Source of the DNA: an uncultured Bacteroidales bacterium
GTDB taxonomy: Bacteria; Bacteroidota; Bacteroidia; Bacteroidales; WCHB1-69
Assembly: GCA_905235135.1 (NCBI GenBank)
Contig: CAJOKR010000002.1
Span: 1-43,509, forward strand
Direction: 5' to 3'
Length of the DNA: 43,509 nt
The translations under genes and the position numbers were made by a program. Shown piece after piece: positions 1 through 8,302 of the stretch; positions within the stretch are counted from its first letter, which is position 1, and each line of letters begins with the position of its first letter. The notes beneath the pieces were generated by a model, which was given only the letters and a program-made list of their open reading frames with translations, did no database searches and was not told the DNA's origin.

Positions 1-363
1 GTCTTTGAAATCCCCCACATCGAAATTGATGAGCAACCCCGTCGATTTGCCCAGCAGCTTCATGTAGGTTCTCGCTTGTTTGAAATGCACAGGCATCAAT
101 CGCTCAACGGCCTTCAGTTCAACCAGAATGGAATCTTCCACCAATAAATCAACCCGAAGGTCATCGGAAACGCAACATCCTTTGTACATCACTGGCACTG
201 GCACTTGTGTCTTTACCAACAATCCCCTCAACCTCAGCTCGTGAATCAGGGCTTTTTCATATACACTCTCCAGAAGGCCTGGACCGAGATGGTTGTACAC
301 TTCCATGGAACCACCGATAATTTCGTAAATCACTTCGTCTTCAAAAATCTTTTTGTTTGTCAT
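1..363 (-). CDS. GxxExxY family protein, 3' part missing
   Basis: Reading right to left from the ATG at 361-363, the frame is open to the window edge (121 codons). The translation contains GPGLLESVYEKAL near residue 28, the signature of the GxxExxY family, followed by a DLLVEDSILVELKAV segment resembling the E-x-K core of a PD-(D/E)xK nuclease fold. Family members are about 125-135 residues, so only a few C-terminal codons lie outside the window. The biochemical role of the family is not established; the nuclease-like fold is family knowledge, not proof of activity. The gene is separated from its neighbour by hairpin repeats. Confidence 0.85.
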   Translation of the reverse strand, partial: MTNKKIFEDEVIYEIIGGSMEVYNHLGPGLLESVYEKALIHELRLRGLLVKTQVPVPVMYKGCCVSDDLRVDLLVEDSILVELKAVERLMPVHFKQARTYMKLLGKSTGLLINFDVGDFKD

Positions 364-470
364 AATTCATTATTTTGTTCAAAGAACAACACAACGAAGC
401 AATATGTCGTTTATTGTGTATTCTGAAAAAAATCTGTGCGATGCCACGCAATCTGCGGAAGCATTATCTT

Positions 471-597
471 CGCGTATCGCGCGGATCACGAGGAAAACTT
501 TCCGTGAGTTCCTCGCGATACGCGGAGACAGTTATTCCTTGTATCTCGCGAATCGCGGGGAAAACTTTCCGTGAGATCCGCGTGATCCGCGGAGACA
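471..597. repeat. Two tandem 67-bp hairpin units
   Basis: The segment GGAAAACTTTCCGTGAG occurs at 492-508 and 559-575, and CGCGGAGACA at 521-530 and 588-597, an offset of 67 bp in both cases. The first unit is a strong hairpin, with arms CGCGTATCGCG (471-481) and CGCGATACGCG (514-524). The second is a less perfect version. It lies between two genes that both read leftward and could act as a terminator or be a REP-type element. Confidence 0.7.
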
Positions 598-612
598 AAT
601 CCGTGGCGAACA

Positions 613-2841
613 CTACCTCCTCTCCCCCTGCCCCTGTCCGGCCTGCGAACCTTCCAGTTCCATCTTCCCGAACTTGAACGACAGCCCGAACCGCACCGTC
701 CGCGCCCGATAGCTCACACGCGTGGAGTCGCTGTAACTGTAATAGGGATTGGCGTTTACGGTCGCGCTGCGGTTCCAGTCGAAGAGGTCGTCCACATTCA
801 CCCACACCGCGATGCGCCGCTTCCAGAACTCCGCCCGCAACCCGAGGTCGATGCTGTAGCTCGGCCGAACCGTGGTGAACAGAAACACGTTCTGCGACTG
901 ATAGTTGGCGGCGGCGTTCACCTCCAAGACCTTCCACAACTTCGCCCAAAAGTTCAGCCGGAAACTATACCCCAAATTCTCCGTCTCGTAGGGCTGTTCC
1001 TCGTCGCGGAACTGGAACGCCGACTTCGTGTAATAGACATTGCCGTAAAAACGGATGTTCATGAAGCTCTTGAGCTGGTACGCAACATTCACCTCCGCAC
1101 CCGTATTCAGGGTCTTGCCCGCGTTGATGGGCCGCGAGAAATAGACAATCCTTCCGAAAAAAGGATCGTAACAGACATCCGCAAGGCTGGAAAACTCGTC
1201 TTTCGTGTTCTTGAACCACGCATTGACGCCCACGTTGCCGAACTTGTTGATATACTTCGTCCAGCCCGCCTCCACGGAGTTGGTGAACGCCTGCCGCAGG
1301 TCGGGGTGGCCCGTACTGAAGCTGTCCTCCCCGTATCTGCGGTAGGTGGTCAGGTCGGAGGCCTGCGGATTGCTCACCCGCCGCGTGTAACTCAGCTTGA
1401 AGTTGTGCATGTTCTTCGTGCGATAGCTCAGGTGTATCGACGGGAAAAGTCCCCAATAGAGCTTCCGCACGTTATCGGCAGGGGAATCGGGATAGTCTAA
1501 ATTCAGCGACAGCAGCTCGGAACGCAGTCCGCCCTTCAGCGAGAAGCCGCCGAAACGGTGCTGCAGGGTGACGTATGCGTCGAAATCCCCGTCCTGATTG
1601 CGCGCGTTCATCGAACGCACCGCGTCATTCACATAGTAACGCCCCAAATCGGCTGCCACCAACGTGTCCGTAGTCAAAAGCTGCTTGTTGTAAGAATAGC
1701 TTCCCGACACCCCCGTCTCCACCTCGCCGTTCTGATGATAGGGGATTGTGTAATCAACCGAAACATTTCCTCTATGATACTGGTAATCATTTGTTTGCAA
1801 CCAGTTACGGTCAGTAAGCCCCGACCAAAGATAATCTCGATGAAGATCCCCTTTTGATCGATATCCCTGTCCCGAGTATATGGCTGAGGTGCTCAATTTA
1901 TGCCCTTGGTTGTTGAATTTATGCTCGTACCAAAGCCCCGCGTAGCCCGACAGAATCCCGGATTTTTGGAGTACAGTCTCGTAATAAGAGTAATCCCCTG
2001 GGCTGTAGATATATTCGCGCCACGAAGTACTGTCCTGGGAGTTGTAACGCGTGAGTTGCGGATAAAAACCGCCGTAAAAATAGACCGTGTTCGTGGTATC
2101 CGGTGTCCAAGAAGCGTTGAGGAACAGCCCGGTCTGGTCTTCTCGAAACCGTCTGATAGAATGCGAGGAATCTGTGGAAGAAAGCCTTCCCGAATCGTCG
2201 TAAATGGCTGATTCTGAAAGTCTGTCGTGCAGGGAAGTGCTATACCAATATTGCAGATAGGTGCTGATGGTGAACTTTTTGTTGGCATAAACGTAGGAGA
2301 GGAAGGGAATGGCCTCGGGCGCGGAGGATCCCTTCGCCCCGAAGCTCAGGAAGCTGTTTTTCCTGATGTCGGAAACGGTGACGATGTTGATGATGCCGCC
2401 CGCACCCTGCGCACTGTACCGCGCCGAGGGGTTAGTGATGACCTCAATCTTCTCGATGTCACTGGCCGGCATCTGCTGCAGAAGGATTTTGAGGGCTTCG
2501 GCGTTCATGTTGGCAGGTCGATTGTTAAGCCATATCTGTACCGATGAGACTCCGCGCAGGGTGATATTGCCCTCCACATCGACCTCCACGCCCGGCGCGT
2601 TCTGCAGCGCGTCCGCCGCCGTACCCGACTGAACCGCAGGGTCTTCCGAAACGTTGTACATCGTCTTTTCCCCATCGGTCATATAGACGGGCTTCTTCGC
2701 GGTGATGCCCACCTCGGGCAGTTCCGTTGTCTTCTTCGGGGCGATGGTGTCGGCCTTCGCCACCGCCGTCGTGTCCGTGTTCTGCGCGAAAACGGTTACG
2801 CAAAACAGAAGCAGGAACATAACATTGATAATCTTTTTCAT
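613..2841 (-). CDS. TonB-dependent-receptor-like outer-membrane beta-barrel protein (OMP_b-brl_3 type)
   Basis: The protein has 742 residues. A signal peptide (MKKIINVMFLLLFCVTVFAQ) is followed by a plug domain at about residues 45-155, with LPEVGITAKKP, DALQNAPGVEVD, GNITLRG and IEVITNPSARYSAQGAGGIINI. The rest is a long beta-barrel rich in aromatic, Ser and Asn strands. The usual N-terminal CarboxypepD_reg domain of this family is missing. The likely last strand (VRFGLSFKF) is followed by a polar tail of about a dozen residues, so the protein does not end on the aromatic residue typical of barrel beta-signals. It is the last gene of the BlaI/M56 group, 124 bp beyond the M56 stop, which suggests regulated uptake or sensing at the outer membrane. 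The ligand cannot be deduced. Confidence 0.88.
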   Translation of the reverse strand: MKKIINVMFLLLFCVTVFAQNTDTTAVAKADTIAPKKTTELPEVGITAKKPVYMTDGEKTMYNVSEDPAVQSGTAADALQNAPGVEVDVEGNITLRGVSSVQIWLNNRPANMNAEALKILLQQMPASDIEKIEVITNPSARYSAQGAGGIINIVTVSDIRKNSFLSFGAKGSSAPEAIPFLSYVYANKKFTISTYLQYWYSTSLHDRLSESAIYDDSGRLSSTDSSHSIRRFREDQTGLFLNASWTPDTTNTVYFYGGFYPQLTRYNSQDSTSWREYIYSPGDYSYYETVLQKSGILSGYAGLWYEHKFNNQGHKLSTSAIYSGQGYRSKGDLHRDYLWSGLTDRNWLQTNDYQYHRGNVSVDYTIPYHQNGEVETGVSGSYSYNKQLLTTDTLVAADLGRYYVNDAVRSMNARNQDGDFDAYVTLQHRFGGFSLKGGLRSELLSLNLDYPDSPADNVRKLYWGLFPSIHLSYRTKNMHNFKLSYTRRVSNPQASDLTTYRRYGEDSFSTGHPDLRQAFTNSVEAGWTKYINKFGNVGVNAWFKNTKDEFSSLADVCYDPFFGRIVYFSRPINAGKTLNTGAEVNVAYQLKSFMNIRFYGNVYYTKSAFQFRDEEQPYETENLGYSFRLNFWAKLWKVLEVNAAANYQSQNVFLFTTVRPSYSIDLGLRAEFWKRRIAVWVNVDDLFDWNRSATVNANPYYSYSDSTRVSYRARTVRFGLSFKFGKMELEGSQAGQGQGERR

Positions 2842-2933
2842 TTTTTGTAATTTTTTAAGTCACAATGTTTTACATTTTTTCATATTCGAATTTTTCGGCA
2901 TATAATACCCCCAGACGGCCCATTCGAGCCATC

Positions 2934-2968
2934 TTAACTACTAACTACTAACTACTAACTGCTAACTA
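2934..2968. repeat. Heptanucleotide array (CTAACTA), 5 units
   Basis: Five successive 7-bp units (TTAACTA, CTAACTA twice, CTAACTG, CTAACTA). The last unit contains the TAG stop codon (2966-2968, minus) of the M56 gene. Read on the minus strand, the unit places TAG in all three frames. Confidence 0.9.
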
Positions 2969-4621
2969 TTCTGCGGAGGTGTAGCCGACCCACGGAATGT
3001 CTATAAAATCAGGCCCAAGCTGCTCATCGAGTGCGACTATGCCAGTAACGTAACGATCTTTTGACGGCTTTGCAGTTGGAGAAACGGCGATGTCTTGAAA
3101 CATTACTAGTTTGTTAACGACATGCTCCTCCGTGGTGAATCCCACCGGCAGATGCAATTTGCAACGCACAGGTTCTCCATCCTTCATGGCTGGCTTGCAG
3201 GCGGGTGCGGCACGGAAAGCCCGATTTATTTCCGCCATATTGTCATCCATCACTTTCCGCAAAATCTCTTTCCGAGATTCTTTATCTTCGGGGGCATCCT
3301 CTCCGAGATCAAGATGAGCGACAGCCAAACCGTCATTGCTGTCCTTACGACCTTCGAAAGGAGCCGTAAGCACCATCTCCCCTTTCTTGCCACAAACATC
3401 ACCCCATTTGACATGAGCCGTATCCAACTCCGTGAAAAGAACACGTCCATCCTTCTCCACAATAAAACATACCGAAAGAACTCCTGACAATTTGTACTTC
3501 TTGGCCAATTCAGGATACTTCATGCTACCGATGAGGTTATTGACATACTGCTGGATGCCACCCGGGAACTGCGGCATCGTATCGGGATCCATGCAAACGG
3601 GCTCGTCTATAATTTCCTCAACCTCCTCTGCCACAGCCACATCCTCCGTTTTCGGATGACAGTTCACCAACAAGAGTCCGGCGGTGATGGGGATAAGCGC
3701 GAGCATCCACCAAGCTGACACCCTGCGTTTTACCGGCTGATTCATCATCTGAATCCGCTTCTTGGTCAGCAAATGACGGAAACTGTTGCCTACGGGCACG
3801 AACTTGCCCACGCACAGTTGTTTGTACAGCAGTTCTAAGTAGTCGCGGCGAGAGAATCCGCACGAGAGCACCGCCTCATCGGCCAAATACTCGTGGACGC
3901 TACTCAACTCCCTGGCGTACAAGTAAATGAACGGATTGAACCATTGCAGCACCCGCATCGCTTCCATGAAGAGCAGATCCCATGTGTGACGCTGGCGGAT
4001 GTGCGTCCTCTCGTGACGCAACACCTGCTGCAACTCGCTCTCTGTGAACACTTCCGGATTCACGAACACCGAACGCAGGAACGAGAACGGAAGGTTGCCG
4101 TCGGGTTCGCCCAGCACCCGCACACACATGTCGCCCGTCGAAAGCTCATCCGACAGCACACTGCGCCGATAGTACCTGAAAGTCTTAAAGAGCTTGATAA
4201 CCAGCAGGATAAAAGCCACCCCGCAACCGAGAAGATACCCATAACATACCATATCTTTAAAAGACAACTTTTTTGTCGCCCCTGTTGTCAAAGTTGTCCC
4301 TGTTGTCGTTGATTCATCCGCTCCTGTTGTCAAAGTTGTCCCATTTGTCGTTGACTCAACCGCTCCTGTTGTCAAAGTTGTCCCAGTTGTCGTTGACTCA
4401 ACCGCTCCCGTTGTCAGAGTTGTCCCAGTTGTCGTTGTTTTAACTACGGCGGCCACGCGGCTCGGCATCTCGAGCGAGACAAACGGCAGCACCAACGAAA
4501 GTGCCAATGTGCCAACAAGATAGAAACGGCGCAAGCGGAACAGGTTGCTCCTGCGCAAGGTGGCGGCATACAGCCCGAAAAAGAGGGCGATGGCGACGGC
4601 GGAAAAGAGAATCGTTTTCAT
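2966..4621 (-). CDS. BlaR1-like M56 membrane metallopeptidase with TonB-C-like tail
   Basis: The protein has 551 residues. Membrane segments lie at about 3-22, 34-51, 124-145 and, after the protease domain, at WWMLALIPITAGLLLV. The zinc motif HERTH is at 203-207, with a downstream EYLADE glutamate motif. In BlaR1 the loop between TM3 and TM4 is the cytoplasmic protease and the C-terminus is the external sensor. Here the C-terminal part carries PQFPGGIQQYV and a segment resembling the TonB C-terminal fold (KLSGVLSVCFIVEKDGRV). The TM2-TM3 loop, external in BlaR1, holds four 14-residue Thr/Gly repeats (see 4268-4438). It starts 2 bp after the BlaI stop, so the pair is translationally coupled. 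The expected role is signal-induced cleavage of the BlaI repressor; the signal is unknown. Confidence 0.88.
   Translation of the reverse strand: MKTILFSAVAIALFFGLYAATLRRSNLFRLRRFYLVGTLALSLVLPFVSLEMPSRVAAVVKTTTTGTTLTTGAVESTTTGTTLTTGAVESTTNGTTLTTGADESTTTGTTLTTGATKKLSFKDMVCYGYLLGCGVAFILLVIKLFKTFRYYRRSVLSDELSTGDMCVRVLGEPDGNLPFSFLRSVFVNPEVFTESELQQVLRHERTHIRQRHTWDLLFMEAMRVLQWFNPFIYLYARELSSVHEYLADEAVLSCGFSRRDYLELLYKQLCVGKFVPVGNSFRHLLTKKRIQMMNQPVKRRVSAWWMLALIPITAGLLLVNCHPKTEDVAVAEEVEEIIDEPVCMDPDTMPQFPGGIQQYVNNLIGSMKYPELAKKYKLSGVLSVCFIVEKDGRVLFTELDTAHVKWGDVCGKKGEMVLTAPFEGRKDSNDGLAVAHLDLGEDAPEDKESRKEILRKVMDDNMAEINRAFRAAPACKPAMKDGEPVRCKLHLPVGFTTEEHVVNKLVMFQDIAVSPTAKPSKDRYVTGIVALDEQLGPDFIDIPWVGYTSAE
4268..4438 (-). 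repeat. In-frame 42-bp minisatellite, about four units
   Basis: The unit of 14 codons reads TTTGTTLTTGAVES with small changes (AVES, AVES, ADES, ATKK endings) at residues about 62-118 of the M56 protein. The DNA copies are nearly identical, so copy number could change by slippage without breaking the frame. The loop is predicted to face the periplasm by analogy with BlaR1. Confidence 0.9.
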
Positions 4622-4623
4622 GA

Positions 4624-5010
4624 CTATTCGGTTTTTGTGGGTGAATCATCTTGCGGAACGGCATCGATCATGCGACGGATATCGTCCAGCTCTTCCAACG
4701 TAATATCTTGATTGTTAGCAAAAAAGGAGACCATCGACTTGAAGGAGTTGTCGAAGTAGTTGCGCACGAACTGCTGCATGAACGACTCCGAGTACTGTTC
4801 CTTGCTCACCAACGGGTAGTAGCGGTTCGACTTCCCGAAGGTCTCGTGCGACACAAACCCCTTCTTTTCGAGAATGCGCACCACGGTCAGCATGGTGTTA
4901 TAGGCCGGCTTCGGCTCCGGGAAATTGTCGATGATGTCGGCGGCGAATCCCTGTTTGATCTGCCACAGCACCTGCATCACCTGTTCTTCTGCTTTGGTTA
5001 ATTCTTTCAT
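4624..5010 (-). CDS. BlaI/MecI/CopY family repressor
   Basis: The protein has 128 residues, the normal length for this family. The N-terminal winged helix (about residues 1-75) has the hallmark features: LTKAEEQVMQVLW, then PAYNTMLTVVRILEKKGFV. The C-terminal part (about 80-125) is the dimerisation region that the partner protease cleaves in BlaI/MecI systems. It is first in the minus-strand group and its stop lies 2 bp before the M56 start. Such repressors usually control their own operon. An AT-rich partial dyad lies at about 5017-5039, just upstream of the start, and could be the operator, but it is imperfect and I rate it weak. Confidence 0.93.
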   Translation of the reverse strand: MKELTKAEEQVMQVLWQIKQGFAADIIDNFPEPKPAYNTMLTVVRILEKKGFVSHETFGKSNRYYPLVSKEQYSESFMQQFVRNYFDNSFKSMVSFFANNQDITLEELDDIRRMIDAVPQDDSPTKTE

Positions 5011-5049
5011 TGTTCTTATATTTTATACGTTAGTAATATGTTCTTAAGT

Positions 5050-5136
5050 CGCTTTTTCGCCCCATACTGCGGCTATTGCCTTGTGTGGGGTTACTTGCAC
5101 TTCGTGCGTTTTGCCTCTTCGAGGCTGCTCAAGGAA
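5050..5136 (-). repeat. Three-hairpin repeat element in the blaI-like leader (copy 1)
   Basis: Read on the minus strand, the element has three short hairpins in a row: GCCTC/GAGGC, GCAC/GTGC and a CCCCACA stem. It matches 9364-9447 on the plus strand closely, with only a few differences in the first 60 bp. It lies between the promoter (5145-5175) and the repressor start (5010), so it should be transcribed as part of a leader of about 130 nt. Confidence 0.8.
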
Positions 5137-5144
5137 CGGCGCGG

Positions 5145-5175
5145 CAAAGATATAATTTATTTTTTAATCATACAA
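5145..5175 (-). promoter_or_regulatory. Bacteroidota promoter of the blaI-like operon
   Basis: On the minus strand, TTG (5173-5175) is separated by 20 bp from TATCTTTG (5145-5152), a perfect match to the TAnnTTTG -7 box. Transcription would begin near 5138. Confidence 0.8.
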
Positions 5176-5203
5176 CGAAAAAATTAGTTTTATATTGCAT
5201 TCG

Positions 5204-5232
5204 TTGAGAAAAAAATATTTTTCGTAACTTTG
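5204..5232 (+). promoter_or_regulatory. Promoter of the YARHG-domain gene
   Basis: TTG (5204-5206) is separated by 18 bp from TAACTTTG (5225-5232). It is divergent from the blaI-like promoter, about 30 bp away. The box covers a TTG at 5230 that could be mistaken for a start codon; the real ATG is at 5254. Confidence 0.78.
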
Positions 5233-5253
5233 CCCCATCAAATAAACCCCACT

Positions 5254-6450
5254 ATGAGGAAACTCATCATTGTCATATTCTACTGTCTATCAGCCATTTT
5301 TGCCTCTGCCAACGATGGCGTGTTCTACGCTTCCGGCAACCAGCTGATCCCGATCACGGAAACCGACATCAGCGTGAAGAAGGAGGTGCTGACCTTAAGC
5401 CGCGTGGGCGACCACATCGAGGTGACCGTCTATTACGAGTTCTTCAACCCCGTGGGCGAGAAGGAGCTGCTGGTCGGGTTCGAGGCCCAGTCGCCCTACA
5501 ACAGTGGCCGCGACCCCATAGCGCTGTTCCCCGACCACCCACACATGCGGAACTTCAAAGTGGTGGTGAACGGACAGCCACTCCACTATGAAATTGCGCA
5601 CGTGACGAGAGGATCCTACGACGAGAACGACAAGTACACTATACCTCCCTATTACACCAATGGACAGTTCAAGGACTGGTCGAAGAAGCAGTGCGGAGAC
5701 TCCCTGAAATCGTGGGATTACATGGCTTACCCCTTCGACTATGTCTATCACTTCAAAGCGAAATTCCGTCCCGGACTGAACATCATCCAACACACCTACG
5801 AATACGATCTTTCCTTCTCCGTAGGCGAGGAATTTCATTTCCCGTACGTCCTGACGGCGGCCAACCGCTGGGCCAACCACCAAATCGACGATTTCACGTT
5901 GAACATCAACATGGGCGACCGTGAGTCGTTCCGCATCAAACAGACTTTTTTCGAAAAATCCACCGACTGGACCATCAACGGGCTCGGCATGGCCATGAAA
6001 TGTGACTGGCCGACATGGGATACCGTGAAAAACGGGGTGATTTTCCACATCCAGAAGGGCAGCGTCAGCTTCCACAAGCAGAACTTCCATCCTGACGGGG
6101 AATTGCACGTGGCGAAGGACGCCCTCATTATCTGTATGTGGAGCGACTGGAATAACGAGCAGACCACCTCCGAAGAGGAGAAATTCATCAAAGGGTTCAA
6201 GACTCAGTATTTCTCCCTCGACACCGCCTTCATATCTGGATACTTCGAAAAGGTCCCGCAATTCACCCCCGAACAGCGCCGAATCCTGAAGAACCTGCCT
6301 TTCGCCTACCGAGGTTACAAATTCAAAAACAAGGCATTACGGGAATATTTTGAATCCACCGAATGGTACATCCGCAACCCGAAGTACAAGGGCGACATGG
6401 AAGGGTTCACCGAGGAGGAGAGGAAATGGGTGGAGTTCTGGAGCAATTAG
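5254..6450 (+). CDS. Exported YARHG-domain protein
   Basis: The protein has 398 residues from the ATG at 5254, chosen because it gives a clean signal peptide (MRKLIIVIFYCLSAIFASA) and because the upstream TTG lies inside the promoter. The mature part begins with a beta-rich region of the kind annotated DUF4424-like (VEVTVYYEFFNPV-type strands). The last 55 residues form a YARHG domain: AYRGYKFKNKALREYFES, then W-Y-x-x-N-P-x-Y and FTEEERK. YARHG is an extracellular domain of unknown function. The protein probably sits in the periplasm or envelope. It is transcribed divergently from the BlaI/M56 group, so a shared regulatory region is possible but not shown. Confidence 0.8.
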   Translation: MRKLIIVIFYCLSAIFASANDGVFYASGNQLIPITETDISVKKEVLTLSRVGDHIEVTVYYEFFNPVGEKELLVGFEAQSPYNSGRDPIALFPDHPHMRNFKVVVNGQPLHYEIAHVTRGSYDENDKYTIPPYYTNGQFKDWSKKQCGDSLKSWDYMAYPFDYVYHFKAKFRPGLNIIQHTYEYDLSFSVGEEFHFPYVLTAANRWANHQIDDFTLNINMGDRESFRIKQTFFEKSTDWTINGLGMAMKCDWPTWDTVKNGVIFHIQKGSVSFHKQNFHPDGELHVAKDALIICMWSDWNNEQTTSEEEKFIKGFKTQYFSLDTAFISGYFEKVPQFTPEQRRILKNLPFAYRGYKFKNKALREYFESTEWYIRNPKYKGDMEGFTEEERKWVEFWSN

Positions 6451-6500
6451 CTATTGGCTATTACTTAGACCATGTCCTTATTCTAATCACTATTCCCTTT

Positions 6501-6528
6501 TTAACCCTTAAACCTTAAACCCTAAACT
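6501..6528. repeat. Heptanucleotide array (TTAAACC), 4 units
   Basis: Units TTAACCC, TTAAACC, TTAAACC and CTAAACT end 6 bp before the sdaA ATG. TAA occurs in all three plus frames within the array. Confidence 0.85.
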
Positions 6529-6534
6529 AATAAA

Positions 6535-7719
6535 ATGGAATCCATCAAGAAAATCTTCAAAATCGGCTACGGGCCGTCGAGCAGCCATACTATGGGACCG
6601 CACCGTGCGGCCGAAATGTTCAAAGAACGCGCCGGGGACGCCTCCGGCTACCGTGTCACTCTCTACGGCAGCCTCGCCGCCACCGGCAAGGGCCACTTTA
6701 CTGACAAGACCATCATCGACGCACTCGCGCCCAAGCCCGTCGAAATCCTTTGGAGACCCGATGTCCAGCACACCTTCCACACCAACGCCATGCTCTTCGA
6801 GGCACTGCGCGGCGAGGAGGTCACCGACCAATGGAAAATCTACAGCATCGGCGGCGGCGAACTAGCCGACGAAAACTCCGTGATGGACCACGAGGAACGC
6901 TACGAAGAGAACAGCATGACGGAAATCGTGGAGCACGTGGAGAAATACGGCCTCAATTTCTGGGAGTACGTGGAGCAGCACGAGGACCCCGACATCTGGG
7001 ACTTCCTCGCGGAACGCTGGGAGGTGATGCAAAAGACCATCGTGAACGGGCTGCAGAACAACGGTGTGCTGCCGGGCGGACTCTACGTGCGGCGGAAGGC
7101 CACCCAATACTACGTGAAGGCCATGAGCTACAAGCCTTCGCTTCAGGGTCGCTGCCTCGTGTCGGCCTACGCATTAGCGACTTCCGAGGAGAACGCAGCG
7201 GGCGGACTGATCGTCACCGCACCTACCTGTGGCTCTTCGGGTGTGCTGCCGGCCGTGCTCTACCACCTCAAGCAGAACCATGACTACAACGACAAATACA
7301 TCCTCCGCGGTCTGGCCACCGCCGGACTTTTCGGCAACATCATCCGCACAAACGCCTCTTTGTCAGGGGCAGAAGTGGGCTGTCAGGGCGAGATCGGCTC
7401 CGCGTGCGCCATGGCCGCCGCCGCTGCCAACCAACTCTTCGGCGGCTCCCCGCAACAGATCGAATACGCCGCCGAGATGGGTTTGGAACATCACCTCGGG
7501 CTCACCTGCGACCCCATCTGCGGCCTCGTGCAGATTCCCTGCATCGAACGCAACGCCTTCGCCGCCCTCCGCGCCCTCGATGCCAACCTCTTCGCCATGA
7601 TGTCCGACGGCAAACACCTCATCAGCTTCGACAAGGTGGTGAAAACGATGAAACTGACCGGCAAAGACCTGCCCAGTTTGTATAAAGAGACGGCGCAAGG
7701 AGGCCTCGCGGTCGATTAA
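6535..7719 (+). CDS. sdaA: L-serine ammonia-lyase (iron-sulfur L-serine dehydratase), single chain
   Basis: The protein has 394 residues and combines the beta domain ([10 protein letters not shown] at 13-22) and the alpha domain in one chain. The [4Fe-4S] cysteines can be placed as Cys283 (GCQGE), Cys325 (CDPICG) and Cys336 (QIPCIERNA). Their spacings of 42 and 11 residues match those of characterised bacterial enzymes. [10 protein letters not shown] (Cys232) is also conserved in the family. It deaminates L-serine to pyruvate and ammonia in the cytoplasm with an oxygen-sensitive cluster. The protein is shorter than the roughly 455-residue E. coli enzyme; much of the difference lies in a compact N-terminal domain, as in other Bacteroidota. 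It appears to be an independent housekeeping gene. Confidence 0.95.
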   Translation: MESIKKIFKIGYGPSSSHTMGPHRAAEMFKERAGDASGYRVTLYGSLAATGKGHFTDKTIIDALAPKPVEILWRPDVQHTFHTNAMLFEALRGEEVTDQWKIYSIGGGELADENSVMDHEERYEENSMTEIVEHVEKYGLNFWEYVEQHEDPDIWDFLAERWEVMQKTIVNGLQNNGVLPGGLYVRRKATQYYVKAMSYKPSLQGRCLVSAYALATSEENAAGGLIVTAPTCGSSGVLPAVLYHLKQNHDYNDKYILRGLATAGLFGNIIRTNASLSGAEVGCQGEIGSACAMAAAAANQLFGGSPQQIEYAAEMGLEHHLGLTCDPICGLVQIPCIERNAFAALRALDANLFAMMSDGKHLISFDKVVKTMKLTGKDLPSLYKETAQGGLAVD

Positions 7720-7739
7720 TCACTGAAAACCGTATTGTA

Positions 7740-8234
7740 ATGAAGAAAAGTTTACTTTTTGCGCTGCTATTGTGCACAGTTTTCGTATCGAAGGCACAAA
7801 ACGGATGGTTTTTCGGAGGTTCAGCCGGCCTCGGGTATCGCGGTTATTTCATTGCTTCCGGAGAGGCTTGGGTCGGCTATGAATTTAACGACCGGGTTGC
7901 TTTGGGCTCAGGATTAGGAGCCGTCATTTGTGCGGGCCGGGACAATTATTTTGACGTAACCGGTATTGCGGAACCCTTCGTCCGCGTCTGTGTATGGCAT
8001 AACGAGAGTATCTTCGTAGATCTTTACGCATTGGGCGGGTTCGAATTCACAAACGAACTCAAACTATGCCAGGTGGGATTGCGCCCGAGCCTCCGCTTCC
8101 GTGTCAGCGAAAATGTTGACATGGCCGTCGATCTGATTGTGTTAGGAGCGCAATACAGCCCTGAATACGGGTGGAGTCCCTCCTTCAGCTTCTCCTCTTT
8201 GAACGGAGGTTTTCGGTTGGCCTACCACTTCTGA
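7740..8234 (+). CDS. Small outer-membrane beta-barrel protein
   Basis: The protein has 164 residues. A signal peptide (MKKSLLFALLLCTVFVSKAQ) precedes alternating hydrophobic/polar strands with many Gly and aromatic residues, ending in GGFRLAYHF with a C-terminal Phe, as expected for a barrel inserted by the BAM machinery. It resembles the generic porin-like/OmpA-barrel fold, but I do not recognise a specific family. It starts 20 bp after sdaA and could share its transcript. Confidence 0.7.
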   Translation: MKKSLLFALLLCTVFVSKAQNGWFFGGSAGLGYRGYFIASGEAWVGYEFNDRVALGSGLGAVICAGRDNYFDVTGIAEPFVRVCVWHNESIFVDLYALGGFEFTNELKLCQVGLRPSLRFRVSENVDMAVDLIVLGAQYSPEYGWSPSFSFSSLNGGFRLAYHF

Positions 8235-8267
8235 CAACCTACCGAAAAAAAAAATGTAACCTTTTTG

Positions 8268-8275
8268 TATTTTTG
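8268..8275 (+). promoter_or_regulatory. Candidate -7 box for the sigma-factor operon
   Basis: TATTTTTG matches TAnnTTTG, 27 bp before the ATG at 8303. No TTG lies at the usual distance upstream, so the -33 element is weak or absent, as would suit a promoter used by an alternative sigma factor. Confidence 0.45.
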
Positions 8276-8302
8276 CATCTTCATTTCAGAGGTAAGATTC
8301 GG

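Noticed and set aside
5230-5253. TTG at 5230 as the start of the YARHG protein
   Set aside because: It lies inside the TAACTTTG promoter box, and the ATG at 5254 gives a normal signal peptide.
8171-8302. Longer sigma factor beginning at 8171
   Set aside because: The extra 44 codons overlap the barrel gene in another frame and include the promoter box.
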